DNA from: Adineta steineri
Lineage: Eukaryota; Rotifera; Eurotatoria; Adinetida; Adinetidae
Length of the DNA: 64,000 nucleotides
Reading direction: 5' to 3'
Assembly: GCA_905250115.1 (NCBI GenBank)
Contig: CAJNOI010000137.1
Location: 133,928-197,927 of the forward strand
The notes under the pieces are model-generated. The model ran no database searches, was not told the DNA's origin, and saw only the letters and a program-made list of their open reading frames with translations. Below, in pieces: positions 11,801-24,841 of the stretch. Every line of letters begins with the position of its first letter. Positions within the stretch are counted from its first letter, which is position 1. The translations under genes and the position numbers were made by a program.

Positions 11801-14800
11801 TTTGATCTATTAACTATCTAATATAGTTAAATTAATTATAATAGAGAAGAAGAAAAAAATAGACATATGAAATATCTCATTTCTCAAGAGATTTCAACTG
11901 TCAATAAGTCTATTTCTATAAATGACATGTAACAGGTCATCAATTTTTTACGAACCAAATCCTATACATAATACGTTGTTAGAACGTAAGTTCTATTAAA
12001 TATTAATATTCGTTATAAAATACATTCCTTTTCCTCATTATTCTTTATTCTATTGAACAAAAAAATATGAATGATGAAGATTTGTTTCATAGTAAATTTA
12101 ATTGAATTCTTATTCTCTAGTATTATATTGAAATGAAAATAATAGAATTCTTAAGATATCTAAACGAACTATATCTTACAAATAATATCGACTAGTCCCA
12201 AATTTACTTTATCAAAAACAAATTCAACATTTCTTTTTTTTTTGATTTGACTACACAAGTTGTTAGTGACAAAAATTGATTCAAAAGTTTCTTTTTCTTT
12301 ATATAAAGATAAAATAAATAAAACACTATCATTAAGTACTTTTTATAAATCTCACTAAATAAATATTATTCGCTAACAGGTAAGAAAATTATGTAGGACA
12401 AAATTGCTCGAGGTATTTATTTTAAAAGTCAATAACTCAAATTTTCACTTGAAATTAATGATTCTATACATCCAAATTTTAAGAATTTGCTTGTATGTCC
12501 ATTCATACTACATTATATCTTTTTAGATGATTACTAAAATAAAACGATATAAAGCTTTGTATGTAATTCTCTTGCTTGCTAACGGATAATATTTATTTAA
12601 CAAGATTAATGATTGTGTTTATTCATATTATTTTTATGCAAAAAAAAACTTTCAAATAAGTTGACACTATTTATCGTTTGTTAACAGAGATATTCTATGT
12701 CTTAAATAGTTCTAAAGAACATGTTCTTCTATGTTTTGTTTAGATTGTAATAGTTTGTTTTAGGTCATCTGTAATCAAGCGTACTTATTAGTAAATCTAT
12801 TTTTCTTAGTTGTGGTAATAATCTTTAGAAAAGTAATTTAAAAGGAAACTTAAAATAATATTACTAATTGATATAATGTATATCGTTTTGAAAGGTTTCA
12901 TAATGGGTACTAATGGTGTTTTTACCGAACAAAGAAAAAGAGATCTTTGGCAAATAGATGATAATGTTTAACAGAATAAGGCTGATATTCATAATAAAAC
13001 AACTAATAACATATTGATATGAAATATCTCTGATGAAAAAAGTTTTTCAAATATTTTTCTCGTAGAAATGTATATTAACAGATTTACAATCGTAGTAAGA
13101 AAAAAGTTTCGCTAAAGTTTTACTTCTAATAAATACTATTGTATATCTACTTATACGCAATATATCAGATGAGAGTTCACATTAATGATATAAAAAATTT
13201 AGCGAGATATAGAAATCATCATCGTAATAACCTAGAAAAAAGTCATATAAAATTTTTAATAAAAAAATGAATCAATTATTTAAAGAATTTGTCTTGTTAG
13301 TATTTCTATCTATACAACTTTGAATACTAAAATTTAAAAGAGTTAAAAGGACATTTATAATATGAAATTTTATGATTAAATAATTTATTATTCAGATCTA
13401 TAGTGGGATACTAAACAAATAGAATTATTAGTAATTAACATCTCTTGCATGTTTGTACTACTCAGAAAATAACAGAAATGTTATTACAAATGTATGAAAT
13501 AGCATTGCTAATATTCTCGTTTTCTCATCATTATTTAATGGAAATACCAGATGTTGATTTCGTAAGAGATTCGAACTAGAATAAAAAATATAGAAATATT
13601 CATACTAAAAAAAAAGAGTAAAATCTTCAATTCTATTACATTTTATTCACCTCCACGATAAGATTTCTTTATTTGATTGCTTCATTTATATGGTTTCTGA
13701 ATATTAAATTTGCATAAAATCCAATAAACTATTCGAAATTTTCATAAAATACTATAAATTCATTTTGCTCTGATTTTTATAAAAAAATAATCGTATATTT
13801 GATCAGATGACTACAATATTTTTCTTGATTAAAAGCAAACATTAACCTATCGACTATTCACATTTCTATATAATATCCTTTGGACTTAAAATGATTATTT
13901 AGATATTATTGTTCATCATTAATTCTTAAAGAAATAAGAAATGATATGGATAATATTTTATCACACTTACCATACAGATTCAACATAACCTATGAAATTT
14001 TCTCTTTATCAATACAAAAAATCTATAGTAGTAAAACTATATGAACTAGAAACAATTTGAATTGATCACGAAATCAATTTAACATTTTTTTAGTATCAGA
14101 GAAATAAATAGTAACTTACGTCAGCTGATATGACTTTTGAAATTCATGATAACATTATCAGTAAAGTAATTATGCAAATAAATGAATAAAAATAGATAAT
14201 ACTGATTTAACTCAAATGAATACCTTGTCAAAAAAATGGAATTCTTTGATTATTATTTACCATCAAAAATATAACAATATTGACTATAATAAATATGTTG
14301 CACTCATTTTACTTCTGTTTTGCGTATTCTCAAAAGATAATTTTTTTTATAAATTTTCTTTATTAAATGACTCTATTAAACGTATCGATTATTCTATAAT
14401 ATAATAATTATTTTCCGATTTACGAGGATAAGTATAGTGCACGAAAAAAAAAGAATATTTCTTTTTCTTTTGTACTTAACTCTGGAAAAACTATCGTGAT
14501 AAGAATATTGATTAATCATGTTTAGTTGTATTTATTTTCGGAAATATTAACGGATTTAAGTGATTCCCCGATAGGATAAACTATCGATTAAAATCTAAGT
14601 TTGAAGCTGAATGCGAGAAATTTTGGATATGAAATATTTTCTCAAGGGAAATTGATAGATCTAGCGAATTTCTTTTTTATAAGTAAATTTTTATTAATTG
14701 AATATCGAACCGATTATTCGTCAATTAAAAATGACTGGCTGTCAAACAAAATAAATATTCATACATACCCAAATGATTTGTCCTGAAAGTCTATAACAAA

Positions 14801-16150
14801 ATATGAAAGAAGATTAACGCTCTTTTGAATCTATCGCTTAAGATTCTTATTGAAAAAATATGATTAAATCGGATATTTCCCGATTTCATAAGATTTGATT
14901 TACCGGAGAAAATCCTTGATTATCCTACTTGCAGTTTAGATAAAATCTTTTATTTATTTTATTTTCTATACCAAATTCTATAAACAAAACAACTAGCACA
15001 TGTTCATATCATCTTATAGAACTTTAGATAGAAAAGAAAATATGATATAGATAACATAAACAATCTATTGACATTAATAATATGATTAATATAATTTGTT
15101 TCGTACATATTCATCACTTATACTTGATCGTTATTTGCAAAAACATTTTTAAAATCAACTATGATTCTATCTAACTAATGACTCAACAAATTTACTTTTC
15201 ATATCTAAAAAGTACAATTATTTCTTATGAATTTATCAAAATAGGATAAATTTTTTGTTTATTTAGTTAAATGCAAACACAGCTCGAAACTATTAGTATG
15301 AAGATATGAATAAATAAAGCATAAATAGTCATATACATGTACACAAATACTTACATGATATAAGCATATATCTCGAAACTTTTGGAAAATATTTTGGGTC
15401 TGCTTGACATAGAATAATCTAACGATCGCAAAACTCAAAACCAATGCAAATGACTGATCGAGCAAGAAACTGAAATCAAGAATGTTGCCTAGTACATCTG
15501 ATATGTTTGTAAGATAATCTACAAAGAAAATAAATATGAATTTTGTAGAACTAATATAAACTAAAGGTTATGCTTTCATAACAGTAGTACTATGATTTAC
15601 ATATAATCTTTGATTTAACATATTCCATTAGAAATAAATATGAAAAATATATTTAAGAATCTCCAAAACAAATGATCATGACATGTTGTTTTCGTATAGT
15701 AGATTCTCTCGTATGACTACATTACGAACATTCATTAGAATAATTTCTGATCTAGTTTTTCCGAAGCTACATATTGACATTTTTGAAGATAGATTTATTT
15801 CAACAGATGTTTACAGAGAATTTTCGATTATTAAATACTCAATTAAAGTCACAATCAGAAATCTAGAACATTGTCAAAGTCTGTGTCGACTTTTGTAGCA
15901 ATTTCAATGAGAGAATAGTCTGCACTACAGATGGCGCTAATGAGTGAAATAATTTATTTCCATACGGTATTTTACATTAAAATATAATAATTCATTGTAA
16001 ATGTTTTTTAAATATGTTTTTAAAAATTCTTTTCTTTCGAATTTTTTCAACTAAATAGAATAGAAGAACAATAAATCTACCAATCAATAAATAAGTAAAA
16101 ATTTTATTCCATCGGATTTTCTTCATTATAAATTGTCTTTAAATCGAGTT
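8878..16150. other. 7.3 kb AT-rich gene-free stretch
   Basis: No gene could be supported. Visible local features are a purine tract at about 9481-9536 with a matching low-complexity Lys/Glu frame, a TGACGTCA palindrome near 9819, short A/G triplet runs near 10725, a small hairpin AAATCGG..CCGATTT near 14863, and an isolated AGATGGCGC string at 15929. A 71-codon frame at 15683-15898 has no recognisable domain and no coding context. Confidence 0.55.
15929..15937 (+). promoter_or_regulatory. AGATGGCGC motif upstream of the MTCH2-like gene
   Basis: CTACAGATGGCGCTA stands out in very AT-rich DNA about 220 bases before the MTCH2-like start. AGATGGCGC is the core of the animal CTCF recognition sequence, and similar strings serve as ubiquitous-gene promoter elements. 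It is a single occurrence, so function is only suggested. Confidence 0.3.
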
Positions 16151-18218
16151 ATGGCTACACCACCACCCGTATCTACTATTAGATCTACTGTATATAATTT
16201 CTTTGAATATCGTTTTATTTTTCTAAATTAAATTTCTTTCTTTTAATTTTAGGATCTATCATTACAAAATGATGAGATTCAAACTGATGATAATGTATCA
16301 ACCCCATCATCATTATTACAATCAGCTGAACGTCTTATTGCACCAATTCAAACACCATTACCAGCTGGAACACCTGTTCAACAACAACCAACGGGTGGAT
16401 TTACTTCAACATTTAATTCAGCAAATCCAACATTTGCTGTATTAAAAGCAACAGCACTTCAACAAGCTTTAGGACATCCAATGGCATATGCACGTGCATT
16501 AATGCAGGTAATATATATATGTCTACATAGAATTTGAATAAAATATTTTTATTCATATCTTCTAGATGGGTTATGAACCATTACCTGCAGCTCGAGGAAA
16601 AACTTTATTTGGAAAAGAAGCTATATTTTATCCAAATGTGTTCCGTTATTGTTAGTTTATTTTAATATTTTATGAAAAAAAAGGAAAATCAATTAAGAAT
16701 TTTTGTTTTGATTTTAGTAAAATATATTTATAATATTGATGGTTTTACTGGTTTATATCGTGGATTTGGTTGTTCACTTTTATCTAAAATGGTTTGTTGG
16801 TATACAACAACAAAAGTTGATCAAGTAAGATAGAAGAAGAAATTTAAACAATTAGAATAAATTCTATTTTTTTAAGCTTCTTGGTCCAGTTGAACCTGTT
16901 GTACCAAATGATCAAACAAAAGTAACATGGGATAAATGTATAAAGAAAACTGTAAGAGAAGTACGATGTCAATCATGGGGAATATTAATTTCACATCCAT
17001 TTCAAGGTTTGATTATGAATGAAAAAAAAATACATCGAATTTTATTTTTCATATTATATAGTTATGGCAATAAGATGTATGGGACAATTTATCGGTCGTG
17101 AAAAAGCTTATTCATCAATCAATATTTTTCAAAATTTTCAAGAAATTTATGATCGACAAGGAATTGGCGGATTTTTTGTGTATGTAAATTTGTTTTGTTT
17201 GTATAATTATTTTTGATGTATTCATTTTGTATATATTAGTGGGCTTATTCCTCGGTGGTTATTGGAAATAGCAACAATTGTTATATCAAATGTTCTTATT
17301 CATATGCTTAAAACACAATTACCATCACAAACTGAAATGGTGCCAATGTATGAATATATGGCTGCTGTAAGTGTTTTATTAAATGAAAGAATAGTATATT
17401 AGATATAAATAGTAAGATTCATTTCAGAACAGTCTTCAATTTTTACTAGAAATATTCTACTGTAATGCCAACAAGAGTCTTTGATTGCTTTCTTAATATT
17501 CAAAACATTTAGATAGACAAATAGCCAGACTTTTATCTAGAACTGATAGTATAAAAGCATATTTTCACTGTTACATACTAAATTATGCTTTGACTTTCTT
17601 GAATGCTTTTCATGGTATTTACAAATGAAAGATGTAATTGTATCTTCTATCGAATATATCGAGTATCGTCATTTATGTATATACAATCGTTATCAAAGAC
17701 AATCGTATGAGACAAAACTATCAATCATAATAGACGATATGAACTTCGAACGATAAATTTTAAAAAAGTACATAAAAAAACCATGGCTAATGTCATTCTA
17801 TGAATGATTTCTACAAACATGATTGATAATGTCTTTGTTGAATATACATCATATACTATGCTCATCTTTATATAAATAATTTATTATTAGTTAAAAATAG
17901 AATATGAAATACTTGTTTTTCTTTTTAGTTTGTTGCTCAAACTGTTACTTATCCATTAAGTGTTGTAACAACAGTAACAGCAATAAATCGAAGTGGTCTT
18001 CGAGCTGGTATGGTACCTATAACACCTATTTATGCTAATTGGCAAGATGCATATAATAAATTAGGCAGAAGTGTATGTAATTTTATTTTATCGAAAAACT
18101 TTTAAAGATGAATTCTTTTTTTTAGGAACAATTAAAACGAGGTTCTGGCTTTTTCAATCGTGCTGCTTTTGGAACTGTTGGTATTCCTACACCTGGCACA
18201 CCAATCCCGAATGCTTAG
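16151..18218 (+). CDS. MTCH2: mitochondrial carrier homolog 2 (MTCH1/2-type)
   Basis: Nine exons join in frame: 16151-16189, 16253-16507, 16566-16650, 16718-16824, 16877-17006, 17062-17179, 17240-17366, 17929-18072 and 18126-18218, giving about 365 residues. All introns are 50-65 nt except one of 562 nt. Diagnostic stretches are HPMAYARALMQMGYEP, GFTGLYRGFG, SHPFQVMAIRCMGQF, the RQGIGGFFVGLIPRW segment and a late YPLSVV. These are the degenerate carrier repeats of the MTCH family, which lack a proper PX(D/E)XX(K/R) signature. In animals MTCH2 sits in the mitochondrial outer membrane, inserts tail-anchored and alpha-helical proteins there and recruits BID. The protein is longer than the roughly 300-residue vertebrate form because of a Thr/Pro/Gln-rich N-terminal extension of about 70 residues before the first repeat. 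The start is the first ATG of a short exon that splices cleanly. Confidence 0.9.
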
Positions 18219-18278
18219 ATTATTTTTTTTCTTTCTTTTTACATTTATTTTTCCGTTTTTTAAAAACAACTTAGTTCA

Positions 18279-18284
18279 AATAAA
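18279..18284 (+). terminator. polyadenylation signal of the MTCH2-like gene
   Basis: AATAAA lies about 60 bases after the stop codon of the MTCH2-like gene. Confidence 0.4.
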
Positions 18285-19934
18285 TAGAAAAAACAGATCA
18301 AATTCAGTTCTTATCAAAACACGCGTTTTCCGCGTCATCTAAGTCAGTCTTAGGATAAAGAAAATCTATCATTTATCATTTCCTATTATGTGACTGATGG
18401 AAATCAATTTGATTTATCCACTACAAAACATATATCCATCTGAATGTCATCGATTAATTCTATTGTTATTCTCATCATAATATAATTGATATTTAAATAT
18501 GTTCTCGTCTATTTAGACTTTTATTATGTATGAAATTATCCGAAAATTGTACTCTTATCATATTATTTATCTTTGTTAAATATCTCAGTTCTATCTTCAT
18601 ATAGGTAATGTAGTGTATATCAAACATTTTTTTCCAATCTTTTAAGTTCGTAATTGTATGAAGAATGTAATCAATCATTCCTTAAAAAAATCCAGATTGA
18701 AATATAGAATGTTAAATATTTGTTTTTCATGAGAACCATTTATTAAATCTAAACAGTACAAAAACGTATGGACGAGCGACGTCCATAGTTTTAATAAGAA
18801 AAAATTTCATTTGATATCAAACCAATTTTTTTTTAGCTTGTAAGTAACTTTATACTCATCCAGTACCTAGAATATAGGATACTTAAATCATTTACTTTGT
18901 CTATATATAGATTTTTTTTTGAGAAAAGTCAGAACAAACAAGTAAAAAAGTAGATAAAACATACTCAAGGTCAAATAAATAGTACGATATTAAAGCAAAC
19001 GACGTCTTATTTTGTTAGTGATGATCTATTGGTTAATATTTTCTCCCTTCCTTTTGTTCCTCGAAATAAAAAAAAACATGTATACAGAATGACCTTGTGA
19101 CCGCATTGAAAAGGAAATACAGTCATATATTCGAATGATAATCATACGATACCATTTAATTAACAGTTAGTATGAATAATATTTGATGCGATCATATGTC
19201 CTTGGATTATTTAGTAGAATTACGTTTTTCTTTATTCTCTATGTCAAGAAAAGGCATCGTCTGAGTATGGCGTGATGTTTCCTCTTCATTTTGTTACGAT
19301 ATTATTATTGCTAAGATTTTTTTTCGCTTTTTTCTGTTCTTTATCGCGTCGTTTTGATAGGTATACGCGCGCGGTCCGCTGTGTTTCACATCTTTCGATT
19401 TGTCATTCGAAGATTTTTCTTTTACAATTAGATCGAGAAAAAATATTAATGAGAATAAGGCAACATGTGTGAAGAATCTATATTTTTCTTTTTTTTCTTA
19501 TTGATACACTTCTAGAATTTGTCTATGTAGTACACTTCATCATTAGTACACAACGTTATCTCTTTTCTTCTGGACTCTTCTACTAGAGAATAGATATCAT
19601 AGTTGAAAAAAAAAGAAATATATCTATAAACAAACTATCTGAAACACTTCACAAGAAGAAAAAAAAAGTGTTCATTTAATACACGATTAATGAAATAAGT
19701 GTTCTTTATTTTCATTTTGTCGCGCGACTTTTGTTGTTACGTGTCATATTGAAGTGTTTATGTGAAGGTATACACCCGGAATCTTATCTTGCTTGATATG
19801 TTCCTAATGACGTTTCAAAAAAGAAAATAGGAGATAGAGTGTTTCATCTCTCATATATACTATTTTTTTCTTCTTATTCCTCCTACACATTCCACCACGT
19901 GTGTATCAGTTTTTCGAAAAAAAAATACATAAAG
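18285..19934. other. intergenic DNA with a GC-richer promoter-proximal part
   Basis: No gene is seen. The last 600 bases before the Patched-related gene hold islands of higher GC: a GCGCGCGGTCCGC string near 19366, the perfect palindrome GTCGCGCGAC at 19719-19728, and an E-box CACGTG at 19896-19901 only 34 bases before the start codon. These are plausible promoter elements, but none is proven. A 66-codon frame through the first island (19272-19472) is not convincing. Confidence 0.4.
19719..19728. promoter_or_regulatory. GC palindrome GTCGCGCGAC upstream of the Patched-related gene
   Basis: This is a perfect 10-base palindrome, conspicuous in DNA that is otherwise over 70% AT. It lies about 205 bases before the start codon at 19935. 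It may be a bound site in the promoter, and the factor is unknown. Confidence 0.25.
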
Positions 19935-22900
19935 ATGAGTGAAATACAGATGGTAAGAATGTTATTAATTCATTCATTTCTTTTTTTCTTTTTCATATTA
20001 TTATTATTATTGAATAGATTAGAAGTAACGAAAATAATATACCAGTATCTAATATTAATCAAGATTATAATCTATTCCAAATGGGTATCATTTCAGTACA
20101 AGAAAAAACGAATAAATTTTGGGATAATTATTCCAAATTTTTAATACGTTTTTCTTGGATTATATTAATATTAAGTTTAATTATTACTGTTGGACTTACA
20201 ATATGTTTATTATGTCTTATTCAAATACGTCAATTTGATCAAACAGATTTTATTGTTCGAAATGGTCGAGCATCAAAAAATGCTCAATTAATTAATAAAA
20301 TTTTTGGAAGTGATAAAGATGTTCGTACACATCAGCAAATGGATCTTTATCCAGCATTAGATGTTATTATAAAAAGAAAAATCAATCATGAAAATATCAA
20401 TGAAACTAATATGTTAAATAATCAAATTATTGAAGAGGTATGACAAGAATTTTTTATGTCTAGCACTATGAACATTTCAATAGAAAAATACTTATTGATA
20501 TTCTAATCAGATTATTAATGTTTGCTAAATAATTCTATATTGAGTATTAATGAAGTTTAACTGTTAGCTTATGTTGAGAAACATTTTCAATGACATATTT
20601 ATTTATATACCGGCTATTCATCATATTCGATAAAAGAAAACGTTACTAGACTATGAAGAGATAGAAGTTATAATTAGAATAGATATCATTTGATAAAACT
20701 AAAGATTAGTATGAACTTGATGTTTTATCAAAATGTGTATGAAAGTGGTTTGATGATTAGAATTTTTATTAATTTTGTTTTGTAACATATTCCACTTATC
20801 TAGAGCAGAATATTTTCATGCATAAAATATTTTTGATGATAAAAAAAATACTTCTCGAGGTCATATAGTAGAATATATTTTGCTCAGACTGTTTTTTTGT
20901 ATATATTAGATTCACTAATTTTTATCTTGAGGGTGTGGGTGTTTTTTTTTTCGAAAAATTAAACCTTGTTTTCTTACTACAAAACTTTCTTTGTAAAATA
21001 CGTAGAAAAACAAAAGTAATGTTGAATATTTGCACTTAGTTATTAAATTCTTTATTCCTATAACATACATTCATTGAGACGAATGTCAAAATATTTGGAT
21101 CTGGATTAGAAGCATTAGTTTTCATATTTTTATATGGATTTGATTGTTCTTTAGAAAATACAAGATTTTTTTGCCCTCATTTATCTGCGTCGAAAACCGG
21201 ATAATTCCGTTGATTGGATAGTTTCTATTGAAGGTTGAAAATATTAGAGGCGTTGATGTAATCAACTGTATGGGAGAAGTTAGTAGAGATAATAGAATGA
21301 AACGAGTCAATTCTTGTTAGTACATTTCTTATCGGAAGAAATAAATTTGATATCTTAACCAAATATAAATGATTAAAAAAACGTATTTCAACTGCTTTTT
21401 TATCGATTCAATTAATTCCGAAATTTCCCATTTGAATCCTTATTCAATCTCAACGGGTTTGTAATAATCATAAATATTAGAATAATCTAATAACTAATAT
21501 ACTTTTTTTTTACAAGAAATTCTATTTATATATTTAGATTCGTTCATTAGACAAACTTATTCATTCTATTCAAATAAATGATGTAAATAATTCCAAACAA
21601 TATAATTATACTTCTTTATGTGCAATAATAAATCGTGCTTGTATGGTTGATGGAAATTATTTATTATCAGATAAATTTCATAAAGACGCTTTAAATTTAC
21701 GATATGTTGAAAGTGGCATTTATTTTGATTCATTAACAGGTGCTAATGGTTTAGCATCATTTATTTTCGGTAAAGATTATAAAATTATTAATGCAACTGT
21801 ACCTGAAGTAGATTATGATGAAGAAGAAGACGAAGAAGAAGAAAAAGGCGAACCAGAAGATTTACCAGTAGTAAAACACACATCCTCTGAAAAAACTATT
21901 TCCTATGTTCCAATATTTCGTATTCGATATTCACTAAATATATCAAATGATCATATGCGTCATTTATCTACGCAATGGGAACGAGAAGTATTATATTATT
22001 TAAATGAAAAATATCAATCAAAGTTAATTGAAATTTCACCATCAACATCAACAGCTATTACAGATACTGTTGGTAAACAAGCACGTGATGAAGGACCATT
22101 TATGGCTATAATGCTTTTAATATTTTTTATTTTTGTTGGTTTTTTTATCAGTATTCAAGGAAATTTTCATACATCTGTAGGATATTTATCTATTTGTGGA
22201 GTTCTTAATTTGGCTCTTGCAACTGGTGCTACATTTGGTTTATTGTCAGTTTTTAAAATTCAAATTATTGAACCAATGGCACTTATTATTTTTGTAGTTG
22301 CAAGTAAGTCTAAAAATAATATATTTAACTAATTTCTTATCTGACTCTCTTTCTATTCAAAAATTAGTTTCTTAATAATTGTAGAATAATACATAATGTA
22401 TTTTTCTTGTATTAGACATAAACCGGATGGTATTATTCGTAAATAGATAATTGAGAAGAATTTGCAGAATATCACGAGATTCTTGTACCCTAATCAATAA
22501 AAAAAACAGATCTTGACGGTTAACTGTATCTGCTTAATTTATTAGTCTATCGAACAGAAATTGTTGATTTTTTTATTATAATAATCGATAATTATTGTAG
22601 AATTTTTATCTATTATTTTTTTGCGACTAAATATGTCAATGACTAAGGTGTTTTAATCTCAAATCTGTTTAAAAACATTCATATCTATAAATGATTTTTC
22701 TAGTTATTGAATCAATGCGTATATCAATTGTTTGCGGTGAATATCATCAAATAATAAAAGAATATTTACCAGTATCTTCGATAAATGCTTCAACTAAAAT
22801 TGATATTGAAAAAATTCTTCCATCAATTATTAAATCTACTCGTCCATATTTTTTATCATCAACATTAATTATAATGATAACTTATGCAATTATGTCGATT

Positions 22901-24841
22901 ATATCTCCAATGTCATGTACACGATATCTTGGTTTAACAATAGTATTATATATATTTATAGAATATATAACTCATTGTACATTTTTTTGCATCATGTCTT
23001 GTTATAACATTAAAACGTATTAAATCTCGGCGTCATTGTTTATTCTGTCATCAATTACCAAATGATTATTATATAAAAGATCGTCGAAAATCATTAAGTA
23101 AAACATTGAATAAACAAGTAACAACTTTAACAAATGTTGATCCAATTTTTAAAAAACTTCTTACTGGATTTTTATGTTTATTATCAGTGATATTTATTAT
23201 ATGTAGTATTTGGTTAATATCTTCAATTGATACACGTTTATATGAAGATAAATTTCTTCCAAAAAATGCTTCATCATTAAAATCATATATGAGAGCACAT
23301 TTTGAAAACTATGATATTGGTCCTGTAATTATGTTTGTTATACCTAAACCAATGAATTATGAGAACAAAAAAAATCAGTTATTAATCCATAATCTTGTAG
23401 CACAATGTTTAAATGAAACAGCAATGAATAATAAATTTAAATTGGTATGGTTAGAACAAGAAGATTTACATGATGTTTTAACTAGTAGAAATCCACTTAG
23501 TGTTCGATTAACACCATACTCACAAAATGATCTTGTTATATCAGATAAAAAAAACAGATCAGTTATCAAAGCATCAAGATTCTTTTGTCAATATAGATCA
23601 ACAAAAGGTAAACAATTTACAAATTATTTTGTTTTGTTTTAAGTGAGAAAGCGCACCCATAATCATTTTTATGATTAGAATCCATTGAATTGAATCTTCA
23701 AATATTAAGCATACGTTGTGCATAGACATGCATAGCTTCAGTAGAAATACTACCAATTTATACACTACTATAGGAATTTTTAAAGAAAAGCTTACAACTT
23801 TTGAAGAGAAAGGCATAACGACCTGCTGATTTCACCATTCAATGGAGGATAGTCGTAGGCACATACCTAATGCATGAACTATTTCCGCAAAGTATCTTTT
23901 CAAATTAATTTTAGTAGATAAATCCTCAGAAAAGTATTTGTTAGAATTATTTCAGTAGGTTTATGATCTCGTAGGGTTTTTCAGAATTTCGGAGATTAGT
24001 GCGAGCTACAAAAATAGCGAAAACCACACTTCTCTATGACTTTCCATTCAAGAGTTATAAGCTTTTAGATCGATCTTTGACGTAATTTATACAAGTTATA
24101 CTTATTGAGCAAACTAATGTATTTTCTTTATTTAATCAATTTATTTTATTTTTTTTAGGTGATCGTAATGATTTACAAGCAATGTATAATATGTACACTT
24201 ATGCAGAACAAAGCTCATTACCATCAATATTTCCTTATAGCTTCATATTTTTACATTATGAATCTTTAGCACAAATACGTCGTGAAGTATATTTATTAAC
24301 AATTTTTACTGTTACAACAACATTTTTAATAACATTCGTGATTTTTCTTTCATTTGGAAAAGCTCTTTTGATATTCACAAATTTACTTGCTCTTCTAACT
24401 GGAAGTTTAGCTTGTCTATATTTATTTCATAATTTAACATTTAATTTTGCAAATTCACTTTGGTTATTTGTTATACCTGTTATATTTCTTGATACATTAA
24501 TACATGCATCATTCAATATAACAAAATCAAAATGGAAATATAATCGTGTTATTTTATCATTACTCATATCATTATGTATATTTTCTTTATTTTCAATTGA
24601 AACATATATATATCATGTTATACGTCAATCACTTATATATCAATCAATAATTTGTTTTATATTAATTAATTTTATACTTCCATCATGGTATTATATAATT
24701 GAAACAGTTTTGAAGAAAAATAAAAACGATAGACAACCAATACCAACAGAAAATCCTGATGTAAGTCAACCAGTAGTTGCTAGTACAGAAATACAGAATC
24801 TCGTTTATGAACCAAATGGAAATATGAATAATTCTATTTGA
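19935..24841 (+). CDS. Patched-related (PTCHD/PTR-type) sterol-sensing membrane protein
   Basis: Five exons: 19935-19952, 20018-20437, 21538-22303, 22704-23607 and 24159-24841, about 929 residues. Residues about 50-75 form the first membrane helix (SWIILILSLIITVGL). A large lumenal domain follows, with an acidic Glu-rich insert near genomic 21810-21860. Then comes a five-helix sterol-sensing-type block (from DEGPFMAIMLLIFF), a second helix and loop starting at IFKKLLTGF, and a final helix bundle in exon 5. This is the two-fold RND layout of Patched-domain proteins, which move or sense sterols and lipids or shape extracellular matrix. Two oddities stand out. The helix-4 region reads VVAIIESMR where the family has a GxxxD(D) acidic pair, so proton-coupled transport may be lost. 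Within exon 4 the frame shifts by one base at a run of seven T (22982-22988): six T would keep one frame through FFAS into CLVITLKR, which points to a homopolymer sequencing error, or else a true lesion. Introns of 1.1, 0.4 and 0.55 kb show no recognised insert. Confidence 0.8.

Noticed and set aside
14601-14786. 61-codon frame near small hairpins
   Set aside because: No family resemblance. The hairpins are short (6-7 bp) and expected by chance.
15683-15898. 71-codon frame upstream of the MTCH2-like gene
   Set aside because: Mixed composition looked coding at first, but there is no domain, no splice partner and it does not join the MTCH2 start.
20929-20945. GGGTGTGGGTG string as a telomeric repeat trace
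   Set aside because: Less than two units, inside an intron of the Patched-related gene, followed by a T run; chance is adequate.
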